From Azospirillum thiophilum (GTDB lineage: Bacteria; Pseudomonadota; Alphaproteobacteria; Azospirillales; Azospirillaceae), in NCBI RefSeq assembly GCF_001305595.1, contig NZ_CP012407.1:124001-188000 (forward strand): a stretch of 64,000 nucleotides of DNA, read 5' to 3'. The translations under genes were made by a program, and so were the position numbers. The notes beneath the pieces were generated by a model. The model made no database searches, had not been told where the DNA came from, and worked only from the letters and a program-made list of their open reading frames with translations. Of the stretch, positions 44,536 to 52,207 are shown in pieces (position 1 is the first letter of the stretch; each line of letters opens with the position of its first letter).

Positions 44536-44572
44536 ATTGGAAAGCGGCGTCAGGCACAACATGCAGGCATGC

Positions 44573-44590
44573 GTCGAAATGTGACTTTTC
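44573..44590 (+). promoter_or_regulatory. Copy 1 of GTCGAAATGyGACTT motif
   Basis: GTCGAAATGTGACTT here and GTCGAAATGCGACTT at 45259-45273 differ at one base in 15. A shorter related string (AAATTGTGACATTTT) lies at 44796-44810. One copy is near each end of the divergent region, which suggests a shared regulator of both transcription units. Confidence 0.35.
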
Positions 44591-45001
44591 ACGGGGAGCC
44601 GTCCGGCGCGGCAGCCGCAAAGGGAAATCTTTGTAACATTCTCTCCCTCCATTATCCCCGCAAGAGAAGGGGGTGGGGCCGGTGCGCGGTCATCTCATCC
44701 GGTCGAGGACAGGTGCCGTAATGCCGCGGGCGGTGCCGGGACTGGCTGTGCATTGCAACGCAAAATCATTAATAACGGATTTTCATATATGCGCTAAATT
44801 GTGACATTTTCCGAAACAGATGGATCTTCCCCTGCCAAGCCGATAATTTTGCAACCAATACGGCCCGGCCGGCGGCATGGGCTTCGGTCCGAAGGCGTGT
44901 GCGGCGCGGCATTGGCCGCCGCGGCCGAGGTCAACGAGGCGGGGGCAATAGGAAGGGCATCGGGAGCAAGTCTATATATCGATGAGCAACGATCATCCAC
45001 G

Positions 45002-45124
45002 CCATCTCCGCGAAGGCAGGATCCAATGCGAGCATCCGCGAGCCACATGAATCTTTTGCGGAACAGTGGCTACGCCGCCGCAGATTCTGCTCACGCTGGC
45101 TTCCCGCTTTCGCAGGAATGCCGG
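45002..45124. repeat. Pair of degenerate inverted REP-like sequences
   Basis: ccatctccgcgaaggcagga (45002-45021) and, in opposite orientation, ttcccgctttcgcaggaatg (45101-45120) are imperfect reverse complements. They resemble the CCCGCGAAAGCGGG-type palindromes common between proteobacterial genes. The similarity is partial, so this is a tentative call. Confidence 0.35.
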
Positions 45125-45258
45125 GGTTAGCTGTTTACTTTCACTATATTATCGACCCGCGGCATATGGGCATGCGCGATGCGTCTTCGTGGGGATGACG
45201 GAATGGCGGGGGTGATGGTGGACCGTTCCGCCCGTTTCGACAAAACCCAGAAAGTTGT

Positions 45259-45273
45259 GTCGAAATGCGACTT
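45259..45273 (+). promoter_or_regulatory. Copy 2 of GTCGAAATGyGACTT motif
   Basis: GTCGAAATGCGACTT, one mismatch from the copy at 44573. It lies about 63 bases upstream of the predicted -35 of the collar gene, a usual place for an activator site. Confidence 0.35.
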
Positions 45274-45335
45274 ATAATCCAATGAGATAACAATAGAGCG
45301 CAAATTCCCTTATTTGGAGAGGCTCATAGATTGCA

Positions 45336-45364
45336 TTGACTTCTAAGGGATTTGATATTATTGA
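45336..45364 (+). promoter_or_regulatory. Candidate sigma-70 promoter for the collar-protein operon
   Basis: TTGACT (45336-45341), a 17-base spacer and TATTGA (45359-45364) precede the GTG start at 45449 in an AT-rich stretch. The -35 is near consensus and the -10 only partly so. The leader would be about 80 bases. Confidence 0.35.
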
Positions 45365-45448
45365 AGACTCGGACGGAGAGTATTTCATAAACTATTTTCT
45401 CCCATCCATTGCCGTTCCTGTAAATAATCAACTTTAAGGAGAAACGCC

Positions 45449-46147
45449 GTGGATCCGATGCTTGGCATGATATTCATGGTTCCCTGGAACTGGGCGCCGT
45501 ACAACTACCAGCTCTGCCAGGGCCAGACCGTCACCCTCCAGCAGTACGAGGCGCTCTATTCGCTGATGGGCACGGTGTTCGGCGGCAACGGCAGCACCAA
45601 CTTCAACCTGCCGAACCTGGCGGGGCGCGCACCGATCGGCACCGGCGCCATGCCCCCTTACAGCTACACCCTGGGGGCCAACGGCGGCAGCGTGGCCACG
45701 ACCCTCAGCGGGCAGAACCTGCCGGCCCACAACCATGGGGCAACCTTCATCCCCACCATGGGCCAGCAGGTCGTCAGCATCCCGGCGACGACCGGCAATC
45801 TGGGCGTCGGCGTGACGATCAACGCCACCGGCAACGCCGGCACCAAGGCGACCCCCCAGACGGGCTTCAACCAGTTGGGCCAGGTGTCGACCGGGACCGG
45901 CGCCCCCTCGCCGAGCGCCCTGCTCTATGCCGCGCCCGCCGGCACGCAGGTCCCGCTGGCCGGCGTCAGCGCCTCGCTCACCGGCACTGCCGGCAGCGGT
46001 GCTGCCACCGTGACGATCAACGCCGTCACCGGCGGCACCGTGGTGACGGGGCCGGCCGGCAGCGGCACGGCGTTCTCCAACATGCAGCCCTATCTGGCGC
46101 TGAGCTTCGTCATCGCCATGAACGGCCTGTATCCGGACCGGCCGTGA
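45449..46147 (+). CDS. Phage tail collar domain protein (microcystin-dependent MdpB-like)
   Basis: 232 residues from GTG 45449, with AAGGA 8 bases upstream fixing the start. The tail-collar motif is complete: 'GMIFMVPWNWAPYNYQLCQG', 'YEALYSLMGTVFGGNGSTNF', 'LPNLAGRAPIG' and a central 'NLPAHNHGAT' box. The C-terminal half is Gly/Thr-rich with collagen-like spacing and ends 'LALSFVIAMNGLYPDR', typical of this family. No other phage gene is nearby, and such free-standing collar proteins occur in many bacteria with unknown roles. It overlaps the next gene (GTGA) and is divergent from the giant adhesin gene. Confidence 0.85.
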   Translation: MDPMLGMIFMVPWNWAPYNYQLCQGQTVTLQQYEALYSLMGTVFGGNGSTNFNLPNLAGRAPIGTGAMPPYSYTLGANGGSVATTLSGQNLPAHNHGATFIPTMGQQVVSIPATTGNLGVGVTINATGNAGTKATPQTGFNQLGQVSTGTGAPSPSALLYAAPAGTQVPLAGVSASLTGTAGSGAATVTINAVTGGTVVTGPAGSGTAFSNMQPYLALSFVIAMNGLYPDRP

Positions 46148-46470
46148 CCGAGCTGCGCGCCCTGTCCGCCGCCCTCTTCGGCCCCCACCTGAACACCGTC
46201 TTCACGATGGTGTCGGAAGAGGGGCTGGAGATCGCCGCCACCCTGGTCGCCTGCAACGAACATCCGCGCAACACCATGCGCGGGACCTTGCGGACGGCCT
46301 TCGACCTGCTGCTGGAATGCCCCGCGGAAGAGGTGCCGCACTTCAACGGCGCCTCCTTCACGATCGGCCATCCGGCAGTCGAAAGCTTCGGCCCCGTCTA
46401 TGTGGAGCGGATCAATCCGGCCACCCCCGCCGGGGCTGACACGGCGGTGTTCCAGATCATCTTCAACTGA
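46144..46470 (+). CDS. DUF6916-like small protein
   Basis: 108 residues, GTG 46144 overlapping the collar gene's stop. Beta-strand-rich, with 'LRTAFDLLLECPAEEVPHFN' and 'GHPAVESFGPVYVERINP' close to the DUF6916 pattern of short proteins that accompany tail-collar genes. Function unknown. Conserved pairing with the collar protein suggests a partner or assembly factor. The family assignment is from memory of the pattern only. Confidence 0.6.
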   Translation: MTELRALSAALFGPHLNTVFTMVSEEGLEIAATLVACNEHPRNTMRGTLRTAFDLLLECPAEEVPHFNGASFTIGHPAVESFGPVYVERINPATPAGADTAVFQIIFN

Positions 46471-46547
46471 CGCCGCGGCCCGCCGCCGCTCCGCCACCGG
46501 GGCGGCGGCGGACCGTCCGGCGTTCCGAACCAGGGATTTGCCGACGC

Positions 46548-47150
46548 ATGGCCGGTTTCGCCGGATCCTTTGCCCTGCCGGGCAACCTGTCGCTGCGCTT
46601 CGCCGCCCCCTCCGACGAGACCTTCCTCCTGGAGCTGTTCATCGAGGCCCGCCCCTGGCTGTCGTGGGCGGAGGGCGACCGGGACTTCCTGCGCTCCCTG
46701 TACGAACAGCAGTACAAGGCGATGCGCGCCGGGCAGGAGGCGATCTATCCCGAGCATGTCGACCTCGTCATCGAAAAATCCTCCGACCGGGTGGGGCGGC
46801 TGGTGATCGACCTCGGCCGTGCCGACTGGCGGGTGTCTGAACTCCAGATCCTGGCAAGGGCGCGGGGCAAGGGCATCGGCTCCGACGTGCTGCGCGGCAT
46901 CCAGGCCGCCGCCGCCAGCATGCTGGCGCCGATCACGCTGTCCACCCCGATCGCCGGCTCGCACGGGCGGCAGGTCTACGAACGGCTGGGCTTCCGCGTC
47001 ACCGCCGTCGATCCTCCGCATTTCCACATGGCCTGGGCTCCGATGGGCCACCCGCTGCACGCGGCACTCAGCGCGATCCCGGTGACCGCCGATCCGCTTG
47101 CCGGCTTCGCTCCTTCCGGCATGCCGGCCTCCCCGGGCGCCCCGGCCTGA
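46548..47150 (+). CDS. GNAT-family N-acetyltransferase
   Basis: 200 residues from ATG 46548. The acetyl-CoA loop is 'ELQILARARGKGIGSDVLRG' (R/QxxGxG/A), followed by 'GRQVYERLGFRVTA' (conserved Tyr and the C-terminal beta-bulge). The substrate is unknown. It is third in the collar-protein group, 77 bases after the DUF6916-like gene. The last 30 residues are Ala/Pro-rich and outside the fold. Confidence 0.85.
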   Translation: MAGFAGSFALPGNLSLRFAAPSDETFLLELFIEARPWLSWAEGDRDFLRSLYEQQYKAMRAGQEAIYPEHVDLVIEKSSDRVGRLVIDLGRADWRVSELQILARARGKGIGSDVLRGIQAAAASMLAPITLSTPIAGSHGRQVYERLGFRVTAVDPPHFHMAWAPMGHPLHAALSAIPVTADPLAGFAPSGMPASPGAPA

Positions 47151-47186
47151 CCGCCGGCCCGCTCGCCCGCTCGCCCGCTTGCAGCC

Positions 47187-49061
47187 GTGAGTCTCCCGTC
47201 CTCCCGTCCTCCGCCCCGGTTTCCCGTCGACGCCGTCCTGCCCGGCCTGTTCGATGTCCTGCGCCGGCACGGCGGCGCGGTGCTCCAGGCGCCGCCGGGC
47301 GCCGGCAAGACGCTGCGGATTCCGCTGGCTCTGCTGGAGCAGCCCTGGCTGCCTGGCCACCACATCCTCGTGGTGGCCGCCGACGGGCTGGCCGCCCGCG
47401 CCGCCTGCCTGCGGATGGCCGCCCTGCTGGGGGAGGAGCCCGGCGTTACCGTCGGCTTCCACACCCTGTCGGGCGGCGTGGCCGGCCCCCGCACACGGAT
47501 CGAGCTGCTGCCGGCCGCCTTGTTCCTGCGCCGCATCCAGGATTCCCCCGAGCTGGCGGATGTCGGCGCAGTGCTGTTCGACGGCCTCGACGGACAGCGC
47601 AGCGATGGCTTTCCGGGTGACGGCCTGCTGGGTGCCGCCTTCGCGCGGGAGGCACGCGAGGCGCTGTGCGGCCGCACCCTGCTGCTGGTGATGACAGAAC
47701 CGATGGAGACGGCCCCGGCTTCCCTGGCCGCCCTGCTGGGCGGCGGAACCGGCCCGGTCCCCGTGGTGACCTGCGCCGCCGCCGGCTTCCCGGTGGAGAT
47801 CCGCCCCATCGAGGCTTCCGTGCCGGGGGCCGCCTTGGAGAGCGCCTTGGAGACCGCAGTGGCGACGGCGGTCCGGCGCGCCCTGCGGGAGGAGCGCGGC
47901 GGCGTGCTGGCCATCCTGCCCGACGGTGGTGCGGTCCGCCGGGCCGCCGCCCTGCTCCGGGAGGCGGGGGAGGTCGGTCCGGACATCCTTCTCCTCTCGC
48001 TGTGCGACGAGGCGGCGTCCGACCTGCCGGCCGCCGTCGCCCCGGCACCGCCCGGCCTGCGCAAGCTGGTGCTGGCCACGCCGTCGGCCGAGGCGGGGCT
48101 CGGGATCGCCGATGTCCGCATCGTGGTCGATTGCGGCCTGACCCGGCTGCCGTGCCACGACCGCAACCGGGGCATGGCATACCCGCTCATGCTGCCCGCC
48201 GGCCGGGACGCGGCGCAGCGCCGGGCCATCGCCGCCGGCCGGCATGAGCCGGGGGTCTGCTACCGTCTTTCGCCGCCCCGTGTTTTGCCGGAACCGTCCG
48301 CCTGCGACCCGGCGGCGCCAGCGGCGGCGGCGGCGGAACTGGCCTTGGAACTGGCCGCGTGGGGGGAAAAGGACGCCGGCGCCGCCCTCGGCCCCGGCGC
48401 CGCTGGCGCCGCTGGCGCTCAGGCATCCTCCCTGCTCGTCCTGCTGGGAGCCATCGGCGCCGACAGGGCGATCACCCCGCTGGGGCAGCGCATGGCCCGG
48501 CTCGGCCTGCCTCCCCGGCTGGCCCGCCTGATCCTGTGCGGGGCGGACATCGGCTTGGGCGGGCTCGCCTGCACGGTGGCCGCCCTGCTGGCGGAACCGG
48601 ACCATCCCGGCGGCGGAGACGGCACCGACCTGCGGGAATGGGTCGACCGGCTGCTCGCCGCGGAAGGCGAGGGGGCCTGCGACACGGATCGCGACTTGCC
48701 GATTCTGGTGCGCGCGCAGGCCTGGCGGTGGCGGATCGGCATTCACCAGCCGGTGGACCGCGCCGGCTGCGACCGCATCGGGGAACTGCTGGCGCTCGCC
48801 TATCCCGACCGCATCGCCCGCCGCCGACCGGCCGCCCCTGGAGCCATCGAGGAGGGCGCCCCGGTGCGTTACGGCTTGGCCGACGGCAGCTTCGCCCGCC
48901 TGCCGGCTGGCGATCCGCTGGCGGCGGAGGCGCGGCTGGCGGTCGCCTTCCTCGATGACACCAGGGTCGATGACACCAGGGGCGGCCCTGCCGACGATCC
49001 GCGGATCGCCTTGGCGGCCGCATTGCCCGAACCGGACCCGCAGCGGGATGCCAGCCCATGA
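47187..49061 (+). CDS. HrpB-like DEAH helicase paralogue with degenerate Walker B
   Basis: 624 residues from GTG 47187. Collinear with HrpB: 'FPVDAVLPGLFDVLRRHGG' at the start, Walker A 'LQAPPGAGKTLRIPLAL', motif IV/V region 'LVLATPSAEAGLGIADVRIV', and 'GRHEPGVCYRLSPPRVL' at the motif VI position. But the DExH box is replaced by 'AVLFDGLDGQRSDGF' where HrpB has a DEFHER-type sequence, and the Gln-Arg-x-Gly-Arg of motif VI is altered ('RDAAQRRAIAAGRHEPG'). HrpB proteins are about 800 residues, so the C-terminal region is also short. It probably still binds nucleotide but seems unlikely to unwind RNA. It follows the GNAT gene by 36 bases. Confidence 0.75.
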   Translation: MSLPSSRPPPRFPVDAVLPGLFDVLRRHGGAVLQAPPGAGKTLRIPLALLEQPWLPGHHILVVAADGLAARAACLRMAALLGEEPGVTVGFHTLSGGVAGPRTRIELLPAALFLRRIQDSPELADVGAVLFDGLDGQRSDGFPGDGLLGAAFAREAREALCGRTLLLVMTEPMETAPASLAALLGGGTGPVPVVTCAAAGFPVEIRPIEASVPGAALESALETAVATAVRRALREERGGVLAILPDGGAVRRAAALLREAGEVGPDILLLSLCDEAASDLPAAVAPAPPGLRKLVLATPSAEAGLGIADVRIVVDCGLTRLPCHDRNRGMAYPLMLPAGRDAAQRRAIAAGRHEPGVCYRLSPPRVLPEPSACDPAAPAAAAAELALELAAWGEKDAGAALGPGAAGAAGAQASSLLVLLGAIGADRAITPLGQRMARLGLPPRLARLILCGADIGLGGLACTVAALLAEPDHPGGGDGTDLREWVDRLLAAEGEGACDTDRDLPILVRAQAWRWRIGIHQPVDRAGCDRIGELLALAYPDRIARRRPAAPGAIEEGAPVRYGLADGSFARLPAGDPLAAEARLAVAFLDDTRVDDTRGGPADDPRIALAAALPEPDPQRDASP

Positions 49062-49075
49062 ATGCCAGCCCATGA
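49048..49075 (+). repeat. 14-bp perfect tandem duplication at a gene junction
   Basis: atgccagcccatga occurs twice in tandem (49048-49061 and 49062-49075). The first copy ends in the stop of the HrpB-like gene and the second contains the ATG of the TPR gene. Removing one copy restores an ATGA overlap, so the duplication has separated two previously coupled genes. Confidence 0.8.
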
Positions 49076-50433
49076 CCATGCACCCGTTCCAGCCACAGCC
49101 TGCCGCCACCCTCGCGGAGGTCTGGCGGCTTCTGGTCGAGCACCCCGGCGATCCCGACCTTCTGAACTCGCTGGGCGTCCTGCTGGACCGGGAAGGGAAG
49201 CGCGAGGCGGCCCTCCTGCATTACCGCCGCGCCCTGGCCGTCGCCCCCGACCATGCCGTGGCCTGGAGCAACCTGGCCATCGTCCTGGCGACGCAGGGCC
49301 GGCACGCCCGGGCCATCGCCTGCGCCCACGTGGCGGTGGCGCTCGCTCCCGACAACCCGACCGCCTGCCTCAACCTGACCGCGGCGCTGTACAGGTCCGG
49401 TGACTTCGCGAGCGATCTCACGGTGCTGGACCGTCTGGTCCGCCTGCAGCCGGACAATCCCAGCCTGACCTGGGGGCGGGCGCAGGTCCGCCTGCACCAG
49501 GGCGACTATGCGCGAGGCTTCGTCGATTACGAGGGGCGCTACTGGCTTCGGGAATATCATTACCGCATCCACCGCGGACCGCGCTGGGACGGCGGGCCGC
49601 TGGACGGGCGCTTCGTCATGGTGACGCTGGAGCAGGGCTTCGGCGACACGCTGCTGATGGCCCGCTACCTGCCGATGCTGAAGGCGCGCGGCGCGCGGCG
49701 TGTGATCGTCGAGCTTCGCGACGAGCTGCGCCGCCTGTTCGCGCCGATGGACGGGGTGGACGCCTTCATCGCGGAGAATGCGGCGCCGACGCCGATCTAC
49801 CACGTCCACAGCTCGATCATGAGCCTGCCGCTGCATTTCGGCACCACCATCGACAGCGTGCCGCCGCCGGTGCGCCTGACCGTCCCGGACGAGGCGCGGG
49901 CCAAGGCCGCGCGGCTGCTGGGACCCGACGATGGCCGGCTGAAGGTCGGCATCGTCTGGTCGGGCAGCGCCGCCTTCACCGACAACGCGATCCGCGCCAC
50001 CTCGCTGGAGCGCTTCCTGCGTTTCGCCGGGATCCCCGGCGTCCGCCTCTACAGCCTGCAGAAAGGACCGCCGGAGGAGGAGCTGCGCGCCCTTCCTCCC
50101 GGCACGCCGATCACGGCACTGGGGCCGGAACTGGACGATTTCGCCGACACGGCGGCGGTGGTGGAACGGCTCGACCTGGTCGTCATGACCGACAGCTCGG
50201 TCGCCCATCTCGCCGGTTCGCTGGGGGTGCCGGTGTGGGTCCTGCTCCAGCATGTGCCGTACTGGGTCTATGGCATGTCCGGTGCGACGACCCCCTGGTA
50301 TCCGTCGATGCGCCTCTACCGCCAGGGTCCCGAGGAGGAGTGGGAGCCGGTGTTCGACGCGGTCGAACGGGATCTGCGTGCCCTGGCCGCGCGCCGGGCG
50401 GCGGCCCTGTCCGAGCCCTGCTGCAATCCTTGA
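49072..50433 (+). CDS. TPR protein with GT9-like C-terminal domain
   Basis: 453 residues from ATG 49072 (ATG 49078 also possible). TPRs fill residues 10-140 ('NSLGVLLDREGKREAALLHY' and two more). The C-terminal domain has 'FVMVTLEQGFGDTLLMARYL', 'LKVGIVWSGSAAF', 'GVRLYSLQKGPPEEE' and 'DLVVMTDSSVAHLAGSLGV', the same arrangement as 2158-3729. The two proteins are paralogues on either side of the adhesin locus. Its stop TGA is part of a TTGAT sequence that abuts the IS605 element. Confidence 0.8.
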   Translation: MTMHPFQPQPAATLAEVWRLLVEHPGDPDLLNSLGVLLDREGKREAALLHYRRALAVAPDHAVAWSNLAIVLATQGRHARAIACAHVAVALAPDNPTACLNLTAALYRSGDFASDLTVLDRLVRLQPDNPSLTWGRAQVRLHQGDYARGFVDYEGRYWLREYHYRIHRGPRWDGGPLDGRFVMVTLEQGFGDTLLMARYLPMLKARGARRVIVELRDELRRLFAPMDGVDAFIAENAAPTPIYHVHSSIMSLPLHFGTTIDSVPPPVRLTVPDEARAKAARLLGPDDGRLKVGIVWSGSAAFTDNAIRATSLERFLRFAGIPGVRLYSLQKGPPEEELRALPPGTPITALGPELDDFADTAAVVERLDLVVMTDSSVAHLAGSLGVPVWVLLQHVPYWVYGMSGATTPWYPSMRLYRQGPEEEWEPVFDAVERDLRALAARRAAALSEPCCNP

Positions 50434-50464
50434 TCCAAAATTCTAGCGCCGCAAACCCAATCTT

Positions 50465-50917
50465 TTAGGGTCGGGACAGGCGCATTTTTTCTCTTTTCCC
50501 GCTACCGTTTGGTTCTTCACGCTGCTTCTCAATGTATTGCTTCACGATCTCCAGCGGAGCGCCGCCGCAAGACGCGGCGAAATAGGACGGACTCCAGAGA
50601 TGGTCGCCCCAGAGCCTACGCTTCACTTCCGGAAAGTTCTGTTGCCGTAAGCGACGACTGGACACGCCTTTGAGGCTGTTCACCAGCCTGGAAAGCTGGA
50701 CGGTGGGCGGATATTCAATGAGCAGATGCACATGGTCATCCTCACCGTTCACCTCCTTTAGCGTCACGCCGAACTCGGCACAGACACCGAGGAAGGTGTC
50801 CCGAAGGGCGAGATGGGCGCGATCGGTGAAGACGTCACGCCGGTACTTGGTGACGAAGACCAAATGGACGTGGAGCGCACATACCACACTTCTACCCCTA
50901 CGATATTCGGTGTTCAT
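50465..50917 (-). CDS. tnpA: IS200/IS605 Y1 transposase TnpA
   Basis: 150 residues from ATG 50917; the open frame upstream is a shadow of tnpB. The HUH motif is 'EDDHVHLLIEY' (His-x-His) and the nucleophile is Tyr in 'EIVKQYIEKQ' near residue 130. Other family marks are 'CALHVHLVFVTKYRR' and 'LWGDHLWSPSYFA'. Y1 enzymes cut and join single-stranded IS ends at hairpins. The length is normal for the family and no disruption is seen, so the element may be active. Confidence 0.92.
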   Translation of the reverse strand: MNTEYRRGRSVVCALHVHLVFVTKYRRDVFTDRAHLALRDTFLGVCAEFGVTLKEVNGEDDHVHLLIEYPPTVQLSRLVNSLKGVSSRRLRQQNFPEVKRRLWGDHLWSPSYFAASCGGAPLEIVKQYIEKQREEPNGSGKREKMRLSRP

Positions 50918-50956
50918 GCCCTTTCCCCTGTCCAGCAGACCTATTATACTGTCAGC

Positions 50957-52189
50957 ATGAAGGCTCTGAAGGCATACCGCTACCGCGTGTACCCAACCCA
51001 GGAACAGGAAATGCTGTTCCGGCAGACGGTCGGGTGCTGCCGGTTCGTCTACAACCTGTGCCTTGAGCAACGACGCCTGGAGTGGCACCGCAGCGATCCG
51101 CGCCGCCTCAGCAGCTACGACCAGATCAAGGACCTCCCGGCGCTGAAGATGGAGGCGCCGTTTTTGCGCGACGTGCCGAACCATCCGCTTCAGCAAGCGA
51201 TCATCGACCTGGACAAGGCGTTCAAGAATTTCTTTGCAGGACGCACCGCCTATCCGCGATTCCGCAAGCGCGGCGACCGCGACAGCTTTCGCTACCCGGA
51301 CCCGAAGCAGGTCAAGATCGAACCGAACCGCATCTTCCTGCCCAAGGCCGGGTGGGTGGCATGGGTGCGGCATCGCCCGCTGGACGGGGTGCCGAAGACC
51401 GCCACGGTCAGCCGGGAGGCCAACTGGTGGTTCGTGTCCATCCAGTGCGAAATCGACGTGGCCGACGCGCGTCCAAATTTGGCACCGGCGGTCGGCATCG
51501 ACATGGGCATTGCCAAGCCGATGATGCTGTCCACGGGCGAAGCTGTCCTGCTGCCGCGCACCACAGACCAAGAGCGCCGCCGGCTGGCGGCGTTGCAGCA
51601 GCGGGTTGCCCGCCGGGGGACAGGATCGCGCAACCAGCAGAAAGCCCGTCTGGCCGTCGCCCGGTTCCAGGCGCGTCTGGCGCGGCGGCGCAAGGACGCC
51701 GCGCACAAGGCGACGACGAGGATTGCCAAGAACCACGGCGTCATCGTTGTCGAGGATTTGAAGGTGCGCACCATGACGGCAAGCGCAGCCGGAACCTTGG
51801 ATGAGCCGGGACGCAACGTCCGGGCCAAGGCCGGACTCAACCGCTCTCTGCTCGACGTGGCCCCGGCGCAACTCCGCTCCATGCTGGACTACAAAGCGGC
51901 ATGGCACGGAAGTCGCGTCGTCGCCATTCCTGCCGCCTATACCAGTCAGCGGTGCTGCCGATGCGGTCATGTCGATGCGGACAACCGTGTCAGCCAGTCG
52001 GTGTTCTTGTGCCAAGCCTGCGGGCACGTCGAAAACGCCGATCTTAACGCCGCAAAGAACATTCTGAGGCTTGGCCTCGCAACCGGAGGACCTCCGGAGT
52101 TGGCCTGCGGATCGAACCGGGCGACCGGTCGCAAACAGGAACGCCGCGTCGCGAGGCGCGGAAGCTCGGCCCTTCAGAGCCGAAAGTAG
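50957..52189 (+). CDS. tnpB: TnpB RNA-guided nuclease of the IS605 element
   Basis: 410 residues from ATG 50957. The N-terminal domain starts 'MKALKAYRYRVYPTQEQEML' (OrfB_HTH). The RuvC-like active site is intact: Asp in 'AVGIDMGIAKP', Glu in 'VIVVEDLKVRT', Asp in 'NADLNAAKNI'. A CxxC zinc ribbon ('CCRCGHVDAD' and 'CQACGHVEN') lies between the last two. TnpB cuts DNA matching a guide carried by an RNA from the element's right end and so favours retention of the IS. Length and motifs are full. Confidence 0.92.
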   Translation: MKALKAYRYRVYPTQEQEMLFRQTVGCCRFVYNLCLEQRRLEWHRSDPRRLSSYDQIKDLPALKMEAPFLRDVPNHPLQQAIIDLDKAFKNFFAGRTAYPRFRKRGDRDSFRYPDPKQVKIEPNRIFLPKAGWVAWVRHRPLDGVPKTATVSREANWWFVSIQCEIDVADARPNLAPAVGIDMGIAKPMMLSTGEAVLLPRTTDQERRRLAALQQRVARRGTGSRNQQKARLAVARFQARLARRRKDAAHKATTRIAKNHGVIVVEDLKVRTMTASAAGTLDEPGRNVRAKAGLNRSLLDVAPAQLRSMLDYKAAWHGSRVVAIPAAYTSQRCCRCGHVDADNRVSQSVFLCQACGHVENADLNAAKNILRLGLATGGPPELACGSNRATGRKQERRVARRGSSALQSRK

Positions 52190-52200
52190 TCACGAAGAGA
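52083..52200 (+). ncRNA. Probable omega-RNA (reRNA) region at the IS605 right end
   Basis: Within the 3' end of tnpB three stem-loops follow one another: CCGGAGG-a-CCTCCGG (52083-52097), CCGCG/CGCGG (52144-52161) and TCGGC/GCCGA (52166-52183). In characterised TnpB systems the guide RNA overlaps this region and ends with bases copied from DNA beyond the right end. Here those would run into the leader and start of the gene at 52208. Boundaries are approximate. Confidence 0.45.
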
Positions 52201-52207
52201 GACATCG

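Larger units (their letters stand above)
44480..45448. other. Divergent intergenic region, 969 bases
   Basis: This gap separates the giant gene (minus) from the collar-protein gene (plus). It is noticeably AT-richer than the coding DNA, especially 44,500-44,570, 44,760-44,830 and 45,240-45,440. It contains an inverted repeat just upstream of the giant gene, two close copies of a GTCGAAATGyGACTT motif, a pair of degenerate palindromic repeats and a plausible sigma-70 promoter, each listed separately. The open frame 44,801-45,130 crosses the repeats and has no recognisable protein, so I read the whole stretch as regulatory. Confidence 0.75.
50435..52200. mobile_element. IS200/IS605-type insertion sequence with divergent tnpA and tnpB
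   Basis: The element holds a Y1 transposase gene (minus) and a tnpB gene (plus) with 39 bases between their starts. It is preceded by TTGAT (50430-50434), the pentanucleotide used as target by some IS200/IS605 members such as ISDra2. A small hairpin (ACCC/GGGT, about 50452-50471) lies at the left end and several hairpins at the right end (52083-52183). The exact right end, between the tnpB stop and the next ATG at 52208, cannot be fixed by eye. Confidence 0.75.

Noticed and set aside
44801..45130. 109-codon open frame in the divergent intergenic region
   Set aside because: It has no ribosome site or protein similarity and crosses REP-like repeats; better read as regulatory DNA.
45449..46147. 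Prophage remnant
   Set aside because: Only the collar domain is phage-like; neighbours are cellular enzymes and the gene has its own promoter region.
50957..52189. Stand-alone Cas12-like nuclease
   Set aside because: The RuvC and zinc motifs are TnpB-type and it sits beside a Y1 transposase with IS605 ends.
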